A DNA stretch of 64,000 bases, taken from positions 62,001 to 126,000 of the forward strand of contig NZ_WIND01000006.1 of NCBI RefSeq assembly GCF_009697225.1. Direction: 5' to 3'. The first letter of the stretch is position 1, and each line of letters starts with the position of its first letter. Under the pieces are notes generated by a model, which was given only the letters and a program-made list of their open reading frames with translations, did no database searches and was not told the DNA's origin. This DNA is from Halovulum marinum (GTDB taxonomy: Bacteria > Pseudomonadota > Alphaproteobacteria > Rhodobacterales > Rhodobacteraceae). Shown in pieces: positions 46,269-58,398 of the stretch. The translations under genes and the position numbers were made by a program.

Positions 46269-48776
46269 ATGACGCGCACCATCTTCAACTGGCTTCTCAG
46301 GGCGCTGGCCCTGGCGACGCTGCTCGCCCTCGCGGCGGCGGGGCTGGCGTACTACCTGGCCTCGCATTCGCTGCCGGACTACGACGCCAGCTACCGCCTG
46401 GACGACGCGCCCGGCGAGATCGAGATCGTGCGCGACAACTATGCCGTGCCGCACATCTTCGCCGACAACGACGCGGCGGTGCTGTTCGGACTGGGCTTCG
46501 TGCACGCCCAGGACCGGCTGTGGCAGATGGCGCTGAGCCGGCGGGTGGCGCAGGGCCGCCTGTCCGAGCTGTTCGGCGAGCGCACCGTCGAGGTCGACCA
46601 CCTGATGCGCGCGCTCGACATCTACGACATCGCCCGCCGCACCGCCGACGCGCAGACCGACGAGGTCAAGGCGCAGCTGCAGGCCTATGCCGACGGGGTC
46701 AATGCCTATATCGACCTGGTGCGCCGCGACGCGCTGGGCCGCGGCGCGCCCGAGTTCTTCCTGTTCGAGCCCGAGATCGCGCCCTGGACGCCCGCCGACA
46801 GCATCGCGGTGATGAAGGCGATGGGGCTGCGGCTGACCGACAAGGCCGCGAAGGAGGCGCTGCGCGCGGCGCTGTCGCTGCGCCTGGAGCCCGAGCGCGT
46901 CGCCGACATCCTGCCCGAGGCGCCGGGGGCGGTGGTCGCCCTGCCCGACTACGCCGGCAGCCTTTCGGTGCCGCGCTGGCAGTCCGCCGCCGCGCCGGCC
47001 GAACCGAACCCGCTGTCGCCCGAGCGCCCGGTGGGTCTGGCCGGCGCTTCGAACGCCTTCGCAGCGATGCCGGGGCGGGCGGCCGCCGGCGCCTCGCTGC
47101 TGGCCACCGACCCGCACCTGGGCCTGTCCGCGCCGGGGCCGATGTACCTGGCCCGGCTGGAGCTGCAGGCCGGCGGCGTGATCGGCGCGACCATCCCCGG
47201 CATCCCCTCGATCCTGATGGGCCGCAACGAGAACGTCGCCTGGGGGCTGACCTCAAGCTACCTCGACGACCAGGACATCTACATCGAGCGGCTGGATCCC
47301 GAGAACCCCGACCGCTACGAGACGCCCGAGGGCATGCGCCCGTTCCGCACCCGCGAGTCGGTGATCCAGATCGACGGCGCGCCGCCGCGCACCGTGCCGC
47401 TGCGCTGGACCCGGCACGGGCCGGTGATCCCGGCACCGCATTTCTCGGCGGCGCAGATCACCCCGCGCGGCCATGTCGCGGCGCTGGCCTGGACCGGCTT
47501 CGAGACCGACGACCGCAGCATCGAGGCGGCGCTGGGGATCATGCGCGCAGGCTCGGTCGACGAGGTGCTGGAACTGGCCGAGATCTACCACGCGCCGTCG
47601 CAGAACATCGTCGTCGCGGACGCCGAGACCGTCGCCCTGCGCGCCATGGGCCGCGCGCCGCGCCGCCTGCCCGAGCATGACAGCCAGGGCCGGATCCCGG
47701 CCGCCGGCTGGGTCGCCAGGAACGACTGGCAGGGCTACATGGACCCGGCCGACAACCCCGGCGCGACGAACCCCGAGGGCGGCATCGTCGTCAACACCAA
47801 CAACCGCACCACCGACGCCCCGTTCCCCGCGCACTGGAGCTTCGACTGGGGCGACACCCAACGCATCCAGCGCGCCGAGCGGCTGCTGAATTCGCGCGAG
47901 TTCCACACCCTCGACAGCTTCATCGAGATCCAGAACGACACCATCTCGCCCGCGGCGCGGAACCTGCTGCCGCTGATCGCCCGAAACCTGTGGTACCAGG
48001 GCGAGCCGGCGGCGCAGAATACCGTCGGGCGGCAGCGGCAGATCGCGCTCGAGGCGCTGGCGAAGTGGAACGGCGAGATGAGCCAGCACAGTTTCGAGCC
48101 GCTGGTGTTCACCGCCTGGGTGCGCGCGCTGCAGCGCCGGCTGGTGATCGACGAGCTGGGGCCGCTGGCCGACCGTTTCGCCCGCCCCGATCCGCTGTTC
48201 CTGGAGCGCGTCTACCGCGACGTCGACGGCGCCGCCGCCTGGTGCGACATCCGCCAGTCCGACACCGTCGAGACCTGCCAGGACATGGCCCGGCTGGCGC
48301 TGGACTCGGCCCTGCTGGAGCTGTCCGAAAGCTATGGCGATCGCATCGACAGCTGGCGCTGGGGTGCGGCGCACACCGCCGAACACAAGCACGAGGTGCT
48401 GGGCGATGTGCCGCTGCTGGGCTGGCTGGTGAACATCCGGCAGGAAACCCCGGGCGGCGACACCACGCTGCGGCGCGGCCAGACCCGCGGCCGCGGCCCG
48501 ACACCCTACGCCAATGTGCACGCCAGCGTGTTCCGCGCCGTGGTCGACTTCGCCGATCCGGAAAGCTCGGTGTTCATCACCTCGACCGGCCAGAGCGGTC
48601 ACGTGCTGTCGCGGCACTACGACGACCAGGCGCTGCTGTGGCGGCGCGGCGAATACATCTCGATGGCGCTGGATCCCGCCGTCGCCCGCGGCGGGGCGGT
48701 AGGAATAACCCGCCTCCGGCCGGGGGGAGCCGGAGGCGGGCTCGGGGGAGCAGGGCCGTCACCGGCCCCGCAGTGA
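46269..48776 (+). CDS. Penicillin acylase-family Ntn hydrolase
   Basis: Members hydrolyse amide bonds in beta-lactams, acyl-homoserine lactones or similar compounds after autocatalytic splitting into two chains. The 835-residue precursor has an N-terminal membrane or signal segment (about 8-30). The alpha chain has F-V-H-A-Q-D-R-L-W-Q. The processing site is G-A-Ser with Ser261 as the new N-terminal nucleophile. The beta chain has T-D-P-H-L, G-I-P-S-I-L-M-G-R-N and V-N-T-N-N-R-T. The last 20 residues are a Gly/Pro tail made by reading through a strong DNA hairpin. Substrate unknown; acyl-homoserine-lactone cleavage is one possibility. Confidence 0.9.
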   Translation: MTRTIFNWLLRALALATLLALAAAGLAYYLASHSLPDYDASYRLDDAPGEIEIVRDNYAVPHIFADNDAAVLFGLGFVHAQDRLWQMALSRRVAQGRLSELFGERTVEVDHLMRALDIYDIARRTADAQTDEVKAQLQAYADGVNAYIDLVRRDALGRGAPEFFLFEPEIAPWTPADSIAVMKAMGLRLTDKAAKEALRAALSLRLEPERVADILPEAPGAVVALPDYAGSLSVPRWQSAAAPAEPNPLSPERPVGLAGASNAFAAMPGRAAAGASLLATDPHLGLSAPGPMYLARLELQAGGVIGATIPGIPSILMGRNENVAWGLTSSYLDDQDIYIERLDPENPDRYETPEGMRPFRTRESVIQIDGAPPRTVPLRWTRHGPVIPAPHFSAAQITPRGHVAALAWTGFETDDRSIEAALGIMRAGSVDEVLELAEIYHAPSQNIVVADAETVALRAMGRAPRRLPEHDSQGRIPAAGWVARNDWQGYMDPADNPGATNPEGGIVVNTNNRTTDAPFPAHWSFDWGDTQRIQRAERLLNSREFHTLDSFIEIQNDTISPAARNLLPLIARNLWYQGEPAAQNTVGRQRQIALEALAKWNGEMSQHSFEPLVFTAWVRALQRRLVIDELGPLADRFARPDPLFLERVYRDVDGAAAWCDIRQSDTVETCQDMARLALDSALLELSESYGDRIDSWRWGAAHTAEHKHEVLGDVPLLGWLVNIRQETPGGDTTLRRGQTRGRGPTPYANVHASVFRAVVDFADPESSVFITSTGQSGHVLSRHYDDQALLWRRGEYISMALDPAVARGGAVGITRLRPGGAGGGLGGAGPSPAPQ
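48709..48740. terminator. 12-bp perfect hairpin at the end of the penicillin acylase gene
   Basis: CCCGCCTCCGGC (48709-48720) pairs perfectly with GCCGGAGGCGGG (48729-48740) around an eight-base loop. A second stem (48753-48758 with 48763-48768) follows. No T-run is present, so this is at best an atypical terminator or an mRNA-stabilising 3-prime structure between two convergent genes. Confidence 0.4.
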
Positions 48777-48777
48777 C

Positions 48778-49881
48778 CTAGTCCACGACGATGATCACCG
48801 GTTCGTCCCCGGTCCCATCATCGAACTCTTCCTCTTCGGCGTCGGCGACGACGTCTGCGACGACATCGGCCAGCGGATCGCCGTCCAGACCCAGCAGGCG
48901 CTGCACCTCGACCTCGACATCGTCGGTCACCGGCTTGTTCGCCGCCAGGTCCAGCAGGCCGTTCGACTCCTCGACCGACAGCAGGATCTCGTCCTCGAGC
49001 TCGTCGACCAGGAACTCGGCCTCGGCATAATCCTGGGCCTCGGTCAGCTCGTCGCGCAGCGCGGAGCGGTCGTCGCGCAGTTCGCGCAGCTCGGCGCGTG
49101 CGGCGGCCAGCGCGTCCGGATCGCCGGTGCCGTCCGCGACCGCCTGCTCCAGCAGATCGATGTCCTCGCGCAGCGTCTCGATCCGGTCGCGCGTGTCGCC
49201 CAGGTCGGTCCGGATCTCGTCGATCTCGCGCTCCGGCGCGTCAAGCGTCTCCAGCAGCGCGCGCGCCTCCTCCAGTTCGCCCGCGGCCTCGCGTCCGGCG
49301 AGGATCTCGTCGCGGTAGGCGGCGATCCGGCCGACCCGCGAATTCGGCGAGGCGTTCTGCAGCGCGTTCTCGGAGGCGTGGGCCGCGTTCAGCGCGCCAA
49401 GCTGCGCGCGGATGTTCTTGCCCTTCGGCTCCAGTTCCTCGAGCACGATGCCGTCCTCGGGCAGCGGCTCCGCATAGGCCTGCTGTTCGGTGGCGGTGGC
49501 CTTCTTCGCCTGGCCCGGCGGCACGCGGCGGGCGCCGCCGTCGGTTGTTGCCGCCACGGGCGCTGACTTCTTCGCCTGGCCCGGCGGGACGAAGACGCCG
49601 CCCGGCGCGGCGGTCTCGGTCTTCTTCGCCTGCCCCGGCGGCGTGCGATCCGCGCGCTGGACGCTGGTCGCGCTGCCGCTCGAGCCGCGGCCACGCTCTT
49701 CCTTGTCGCGACCGCCGCCGCGACCGCCCTTGTCACCGCCCTTGTCCTTGTCGGAGTTCCCCTTGCCCTGTGCCAGGGCCGCATCCAGGTTCCAGACGCC
49801 CTGGGCAACCGGGGTCAGCGCCAGGGCGGTGCCGAGAGCAAGTGCGGCTGCGCTCGTGGTCAGTGGGCGAATGAAATGCAT
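48778..49881 (-). CDS. Secreted coiled-coil protein with P-P-G-Q-A-K-K repeats
   Basis: The 367-residue protein has a signal peptide (to about 37, A-L-A-Q) and a Gly/Lys/Asp-rich disordered stretch. Three copies of P-P-G-Q-A-K-K lie in about 80-125. A long heptad-like coiled coil (about 195-290, rich in Glu, Asp, Leu and Arg) follows, and the tail is acidic and ends I-I-V-V-D. I do not recognise a family. It lies 96 bases downstream of sufS on the same strand, so it may be co-transcribed or have its own promoter. Probably periplasmic or cell-surface structural; function unknown. Confidence 0.7.
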   Translation of the reverse strand: MHFIRPLTTSAAALALGTALALTPVAQGVWNLDAALAQGKGNSDKDKGGDKGGRGGGRDKEERGRGSSGSATSVQRADRTPPGQAKKTETAAPGGVFVPPGQAKKSAPVAATTDGGARRVPPGQAKKATATEQQAYAEPLPEDGIVLEELEPKGKNIRAQLGALNAAHASENALQNASPNSRVGRIAAYRDEILAGREAAGELEEARALLETLDAPEREIDEIRTDLGDTRDRIETLREDIDLLEQAVADGTGDPDALAAARAELRELRDDRSALRDELTEAQDYAEAEFLVDELEDEILLSVEESNGLLDLAANKPVTDDVEVEVQRLLGLDGDPLADVVADVVADAEEEEFDDGTGDEPVIIVVD

Positions 49882-49977
49882 GATTCCTCCTGTGTCGACT
49901 CGTGTGCCGACTGCAGGAATTCCATGCTCACAAACCGCGGCTTCGGCAATAAACCCGGGTTTAGTGCCTGAATTCGT

Positions 49978-51198
<1,221 letters not shown>

Positions 51199-51202
51199 GA
51201 AT

Positions 51203-51790
51203 TCAGCGCATCTCCGGCAGCGGGACGCCCATCAGCGTCACAAGAAAGGCCAGTACCAGCAGCACGGCTATGAACGAGATAAAGACCCCGCCGAGGACTT
51301 TCAACACATTGCCGAAACCGTGAAGCTCGGCGACGAAGGCCGAGAGCGCGTAGAAGAACCAGAGCATCACCGCCACGCCGGCGACATTGCCCAGCGCCGG
51401 CAGCAGCAGCAGCGCCGCCGTCTGCCCGACCTGCAGCACCGTCAGCATCGCCTGGATCCAGGCCATCAGCGCCAGCGCGCCGGGCAGATCGCCGCGCCCG
51501 CCGGCCAGCCGGCCGAGCCCGGCGACCAGCGCGGCCATGACCAGGTAGATACCGAACTGCAGCGCGGTCGCCAGCAGCGGCGCGTCCAGCAGCGCCTCGG
51601 CCAGCGGGTTCGTGGCGGGCGGCAGCACCAGCCGCGCCGCGGCCCCGAACAGGGTCGACACGATGATCGCCAGCAGCGCCACGGACAACGCCGCCCGCGG
51701 GGGCGGCGCCAGGTTGAGGATCCTTCGCGCCGCGCTGCGCGGCAGGACCAGGCTTTCCCGGAACAGCTGCCGCAGCAGCGGCGGCATCAT
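51203..51790 (-). CDS. Yip1-like membrane protein (third of three)
   Basis: The 195-residue protein has a short soluble start and five or so hydrophobic helices (about 32-52, 65-92, 105-130, 135-155 and 165-187). The layout is that of Yip1-domain proteins. It starts one base after the preceding gene's stop and ends four bases before sufS, so it is certainly in the operon. Function unknown; inner-membrane location is predicted. Confidence 0.75.
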   Translation of the reverse strand: MMPPLLRQLFRESLVLPRSAARRILNLAPPPRAALSVALLAIIVSTLFGAAARLVLPPATNPLAEALLDAPLLATALQFGIYLVMAALVAGLGRLAGGRGDLPGALALMAWIQAMLTVLQVGQTAALLLLPALGNVAGVAVMLWFFYALSAFVAELHGFGNVLKVLGGVFISFIAVLLVLAFLVTLMGVPLPEMR

Positions 51791-51791
51791 C

Positions 51792-52457
51792 TCAGAGCAC
51801 GCCGATCTTCCGCAGGTACATCGCCACCAGCATCAGCGCCAGCGCCACCCCGGACATCGCCAGGAAAACGGCGGCGTTCTTGCGGAAGCCGTTCGCCTGC
51901 GCGACCCCCTGGCTGATGAACCACAGGAACGGCACCAGGCTGATCCAGTACGGCGGCAGCGCGATCCAGTCCTCGCGCAGGATCGGGAACATCGGCTCCA
52001 GCCACGACATCGACACCGTGACCGCGGCCATCAGGAAGCCGAACGGCGCCGCGACCAGCGCGCCCCAGAAGATCCCCGCCCGGTTCGCGCGCCAGCTGCC
52101 GGTGCCGCCGAACAGCCGCACGAACGCGGTGACGATGGCCGAGAAGCCGTACATCGACGCGGTGCGCAGCATCAGCGCCGCGATCAGCCAGATGCCGATC
52201 TCCAGCGGCACCTGCGCCTTCACCCCCGAGACCGGCGCGACGACGGTCTTCAGCGCCCAGGACAGGAAGAAGATGATGTCCGACAGCAGCACGTAGAACA
52301 GCAGCCGGTGCTCGGACGGGTTCTCGGCGATCAGCCGCTCGGTCGAGGCGCGCATGTCCTTCCAGGCATCGACGATCCGGTCGCCCAGCGACGTGCGGCG
52401 GGCATCCATCGTGCCGCCGCTTTGCAGCAGCATGGCTTCGGCGATCTGGTGGCTCAT
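51792..52457 (-). CDS. Yip1-like membrane protein (second of three)
   Basis: The 221-residue protein has a soluble N-terminus of about 50 residues and then five hydrophobic helices. A W-I-S-L-V-P-F-L-W-F segment lies near the end. The arrangement matches Yip1-domain proteins. The ATG at 52457 has GAGGGG eight bases upstream; a GTG three codons earlier is the alternative. It is separated from the next upstream gene by 143 bases, the largest gap inside the suf run. Function unknown. Confidence 0.75.
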   Translation of the reverse strand: MSHQIAEAMLLQSGGTMDARRTSLGDRIVDAWKDMRASTERLIAENPSEHRLLFYVLLSDIIFFLSWALKTVVAPVSGVKAQVPLEIGIWLIAALMLRTASMYGFSAIVTAFVRLFGGTGSWRANRAGIFWGALVAAPFGFLMAAVTVSMSWLEPMFPILREDWIALPPYWISLVPFLWFISQGVAQANGFRKNAAVFLAMSGVALALMLVAMYLRKIGVL

Positions 52458-52600
52458 TCTACTCACCCCTCTAGTGCAAGGCGCGCCACGGTGTCGCGCG
52501 CCGAACCTTGGTTCCGAAGCAGCGTACCGTGCGAACGAGGTAACAGAGAGACACTAATGCGGCCTTAACGGGGCCGGTTACCGACCGCTGCTGCGGATTT

Positions 52601-53227
52601 TCACGCTATAGACGGAATCACGCGCAGCAGGGCCAGACTTGCGACCAGAATGATCAGGAATACGGCAAGAACAAGGCCGCGGCGCCCGAATCCCTCAGCC
52701 TCGGCGGTCATCGTCGCCCAGATCCATACGAATCCCAGCCCGGCCAGCGCCGAGGCCGCCGCGCCCAGCAGCGCGCCGCCGCGCGGCGGCAGCGCCGGCA
52801 CCAGCGCCGAGACCAGCCCCTCGGCCAGCACCAGCGGCAGCGCCACGATCACCGTCCAGAACAGCGTCACCCGGGCGCTGTAGAAGCTGCCGCGCCCGCC
52901 GAAGCCGCGCGCCACCAGCCGCTGCGCCGCCGCCAGCGCGTAAAGCAGCAGCGGAAACAGGAACAGCGCCGCGAACAGCCGGCCCGCCAGCACCCCGGCC
53001 AGCGCGTCGGGCTGGTCCAGCGCCCGCGCGTCGGCCACCGCCTGCGGCAGGCCGGCGACGAAGGCCAGCCCGGCCGCCAGATAGGCGTGCGCCAGCAGCC
53101 CCGCCTCGGACGGGCGCTGCGCCAGCCGGCGCCGCGCCCCGCCACGCAGGTCGCGCCAGCTGGCGGCGATCGCCGCCACCAGCCCGGCCGGCTGCCCGGC
53201 CCGCTCTAGCGGCGCCGCGCCAGCCAT
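52601..53227 (-). CDS. Yip1-like membrane protein (first of three)
   Basis: The 208-residue protein has five predicted helices, with L-F-P-L-L-L-Y-A-L-A-A-A-Q-R-L and F-Y-S-A-R-V-T-L-F-W-T in the middle. It overlaps the end of sufD by 22 bases in another frame, which argues for coupled expression. The start is the least certain part. Similar in size and topology to the two following genes, suggesting related proteins that may act together. Confidence 0.7.
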   Translation of the reverse strand: MAGAAPLERAGQPAGLVAAIAASWRDLRGGARRRLAQRPSEAGLLAHAYLAAGLAFVAGLPQAVADARALDQPDALAGVLAGRLFAALFLFPLLLYALAAAQRLVARGFGGRGSFYSARVTLFWTVIVALPLVLAEGLVSALVPALPPRGGALLGAAASALAGLGFVWIWATMTAEAEGFGRRGLVLAVFLIILVASLALLRVIPSIA

Positions 53228-54491
53228 CCCGCCAGCCGCTCGCGCATGCCGTCGGCCAGCGCGTCGTCCTCGATTTCCTGGATCGCCTCGTCGAGGAAGG
53301 CCAGCACCAGCATGTCCTGCGCGTCCGGCTTCGACACGCCGCGCGAGGTCAGGTAGAACATCGCGTCCTCGTCGATCGCGCCCACGGTCGAGCCGTGCGA
53401 GCAGGCGACGTCGTCGGCATAGATCTCCAGCTCGGGCTTGGCCAGGAACTGGCTGTCCTCGTCCAGCAGCAGGGCCTGGCTGATCTGGTAGCCATCGGTC
53501 TGCTGAGCCCCCGGCCGGACCAGGATCTTGCCCTGGAACACGCCCAGCGCGCCGTTGCGCAGCACCTTCTTGAACACCTGCCGGCTTTCGCAGTTCACCC
53601 CGTCGTGGGTCACGAACACGGTGTCGTCGTGGTGGAACCGGCCGTCGCCCGCCGCCGCGCCGGCGACATGCGCCTTGGCGTCATCGCCGGTGAACTCGAT
53701 CACGCTCTCGTTGCGGGTCAGCACGCCGTTGACGGTCAGGGTGAACGCCTTGAACGACGCCTCGGCCGCCAGCCGCGCGAAGCTGTGGGTGATCGCGTGG
53801 CGCTCGTTGTCGCGGCCCTGGGTGCGGACGTGGTGGAACTGCGCGCCGCGGCCCAGGTCGACCTCGAGACAGGTGTTGTAGCGCGCACCGGCCGGTCCCG
53901 CCTCGAGCAGCGTCATCTCGGCGCCGTCCTCGAGCAGGATCAGGTGGTGCAGCACCACGTCCGAGTCGGCGGCGCGCTGCCGGTTCACGATCGTCACCGG
54001 GGTCGCGACGCGGGCCGAGACGCGGATCGCCACGCCCTGCCCCGCCACCGCGGTGTTCAGCGCCGCCAGCGGTCGCGGCACCGGGTCCTGGCCGCGCGCT
54101 TCCAGCACGCCGTACAGGTCCCGGGCCCAGTGGATGTCGGTCGCCAGCGCCCGCGCCAGCGGCTCGACCGTCAGGCCGTCCAGCGCCAGCGCGTCCGAGG
54201 CATCGGCGTCCAGCACGCCGTCCACGAACACCAGCTTCAGCTGCGCGCGGTCGCCGTAAAGCGCCTCCTTCTCGGGCTCCAGCGGCGCCGCGGGCGCCAG
54301 CTCGGCTGCGGTCAGCCGGGCGGGGTCGGTGTACTTCCAGTACTCGTCGCGGCGCACCGGTGCGCCCATCGCGCGCAGGCGCGCGGCGGCGGCGGCGCGG
54401 GCCTCCTGCGCCCAGCGCGCGCCCGGCCCGGGCGCGGCGTGGCGCGACAGCAGCGACTCGGCCAGGTCGATCTTCGGCTGCGCGACCGCCA

Positions 54492-54492
<1 letters not shown>
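53206..54492 (-). CDS. sufD: Fe-S cluster assembly protein SufD
   Basis: SufD pairs with SufB to form the cluster scaffold with the SufC ATPase. The 428-residue protein has D-E-Y-W-K-Y-T-D near the N-terminus and the beta-helical core. The C-terminal motif A-C-S-H-G-S-T-V-G-A-I-D carries the conserved cysteine and histidine. It starts inside the sufC stop (TGATG). Confidence 0.95.
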
Positions 54493-55247
<755 letters not shown>

Positions 55248-55250
55248 CTT

Positions 55251-55772
55251 TCATCCTTCATTCGCAGTTTGCGGAAGCCGCGCCGCAGGGCTCTGCCCGG
55301 GCACGGCGAGTACGGATTCGCCCCAGCCGCGCACCGTGCCGTAGGCGGGCGAGCGGGCGACGAAACGATCCAGCCCCGCGGCCAGCGCCGGCATCTGCCG
55401 GTCGAGGCCCGGGGTGTAGGCGATGATCTGGCGGCCGAACGGCAGCCACAGGAACAGGCCGATGACCAGGCCGAGCAGCGCGCCGCTGCGCAGGATCTGG
55501 CCGCGCAGCATGAACACGACGAACACCAGCGCCAGGGTCAGCGCCCAGACGCCCCACTGCCGCTGGCCGTCGGCGATCCGGTCGCTCATCCCGGCCAGCT
55601 GCGCCCAGGCGCGGTCGACCGCGTCGGGATAGGCCAGCAGCACAGCCCCCAGCCCAAGCCCGCCGAGAATGCCCAGCAGGAACGGCAGCACCCGGCCGGC
55701 AATGCCGCGCTCGCGCGCGCGGGCGTCGATCTGGCGCGCTTCGGGAACGCGACGTCGCGGCTGCACGGCCAT
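55251..55772 (-). CDS. Membrane protein of the suf operon, 173 residues
   Basis: A basic N-terminus is followed by three hydrophobic helices (about 28-48, 74-92 and 95-112), with L-P-F-G-R-Q-I-I-A-Y-T-P-G after the last. The C-terminal half is soluble. It starts one base after the previous stop and ends three bases before sufC. No domain was recognised. Its fixed place in a tight operon suggests a role linked to SufBCD, perhaps membrane docking, which is inference only. Confidence 0.75.
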   Translation of the reverse strand: MAVQPRRRVPEARQIDARARERGIAGRVLPFLLGILGGLGLGAVLLAYPDAVDRAWAQLAGMSDRIADGQRQWGVWALTLALVFVVFMLRGQILRSGALLGLVIGLFLWLPFGRQIIAYTPGLDRQMPALAAGLDRFVARSPAYGTVRGWGESVLAVPGQSPAARLPQTANEG

Positions 55773-55773
55773 C

Positions 55774-56046
55774 TCAGCGCCCCCCCTCTTCGCGCACCTG
55801 GTCCAGGGCGGGGTTGCGGTCGAAGGTGTGCCGCCCCTCGGGCTGGTCGATCCGGTACCAGCCCAGCAGCCTCGCGATCCAGTTGTGCGCGTAGTGGAAC
55901 AGCGTCACGAACACGGCGGTCTTGACCACCGCCTGCACCAGCGCCGAGACGGTGGTCACGTCCGGCCCGCTCAGATACAGGCCCGAAAGGAAGCTGAGGA
56001 CGAAATAGATCACCCCGGCGATGATGCTGGCCCCGAGAAACGCCAT
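55774..56046 (-). CDS. Small membrane protein of the suf operon, 90 residues
   Basis: Two hydrophobic helices (about 3-22 and 33-50) are followed by F-H-Y-A-H-N-W-I-A-R-L-L-G-W-Y and a polar tail. The start shares a base with the ybjQ stop (TGATG). No family recognised. The His residues after the second helix could bind metal, but this is speculative. Confidence 0.75.
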   Translation of the reverse strand: MAFLGASIIAGVIYFVLSFLSGLYLSGPDVTTVSALVQAVVKTAVFVTLFHYAHNWIARLLGWYRIDQPEGRHTFDRNPALDQVREEGGR

Positions 56047-56366
56047 CACGCCGCCTCCAGCGTCACCGAGGTGCCCGAGGCCGAGACCATCAGCATCGAA
56101 CTGCCCACCACCTCGTAGTCCAGGTCGATGCCGACGACGGCGTTGCCGCCCAGCGCCGCCGCGCGGTCGCCCAGTTCCTTCATCGCGGTGTCGCGGGCCT
56201 CCTGCAGGCTGGCCTCGTAGCTGGCCGAGCGCCCGCCGATGATGTCGGTGATCCCGGCGAACAGGTCGCGCACGACGTTGGCGCCCAGGATCGCCTCGCC
56301 CACCACGACGCCGTGATAGGCCGAGATCCGGTGCCCCTCGATGTTCGGGGTGGTCGTCATGATCAT
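56046..56366 (-). CDS. YbjQ/UPF0145-family protein
   Basis: The 106-residue protein matches the small pentameric YbjQ family, often called heavy-metal-binding. It has [17 protein letters not shown] and [15 protein letters not shown]. Later blocks are [12 protein letters not shown] and the C-terminal S-A-S-G-T-S-V. The biochemical role is not established. Starts at ATG 56366 or two codons later; GAGG lies upstream. Confidence 0.88.
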   Translation of the reverse strand: MIMTTTPNIEGHRISAYHGVVVGEAILGANVVRDLFAGITDIIGGRSASYEASLQEARDTAMKELGDRAAALGGNAVVGIDLDYEVVGSSMLMVSASGTSVTLEAA

Positions 56367-56395
56367 GGCTGAGGTCCTCTTGCCGCCTGTCCGGA

Positions 56396-56737
56396 TCAGT
56401 TCTTCGTTTGGCCGGTGCCGGGCGCGGTCGGCCCGGACGCGCGTCCGGCAAGCTGCGACTGCCGCTCCTGCAGCGCCCATTGCAAGCGCGGGGTCCCGCA
56501 CCATCCATGCTTGCGCTTGGCATCGTCAGCCCCGCCATGCTTGCGCATGGCATCGTCAGCCCCGCCATGCTCGCGCATGGCATCGTCAACCCCGCGATCG
56601 CGCCGCGACGCCTCGGACGCGACGCGGGCGCGGGGGCGTTCCGCCGGTCCGCCCCGCCTGCTGCGGCGCAGAAACCAGACGCCAAGCGCAAGACCAGCCG
56701 CCAGCGCGACAAGCGTTATGGGCAGCGCCACCGACAT
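56396..56737 (-). CDS. Single-pass membrane protein with decapeptide repeats
   Basis: The 113-residue protein has one N-terminal helix (about 3-23) followed by R-R-S-R-R. Three tandem ten-residue units of the type [10 protein letters not shown] lie at about 49-78. The polar tail ends T-G-Q-T-K-N. The repeats would form a charged, His-containing cytoplasmic segment. It starts six bases after the sufB stop. Not recognised; the repeat number may vary between strains. Confidence 0.65.
   Translation of the reverse strand: MSVALPITLVALAAGLALGVWFLRRSRRGGPAERPRARVASEASRRDRGVDDAMREHGGADDAMRKHGGADDAKRKHGWCGTPRLQWALQERQSQLAGRASGPTAPGTGQTKN
56506..56595 (-). repeat. Three 30-bp tandem repeats inside the small suf-operon gene
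   Basis: Copies at 56506-56535, 56536-56565 and 56566-56595 differ at one to three positions. The unit length is a multiple of three and keeps the frame, giving three near-identical decapeptides. Confidence 0.9.
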
Positions 56738-56743
56738 CGCGCC

Positions 56744-58318
<1,575 letters not shown>

Positions 58319-58398
58319 CTCCTGTCGCCCGTCTGCCGGGCCGTCTTGTTCCGATACGCCGGGGCTTGCCCGGCGGATTGTCCGGCCTCGGGCCGCCC

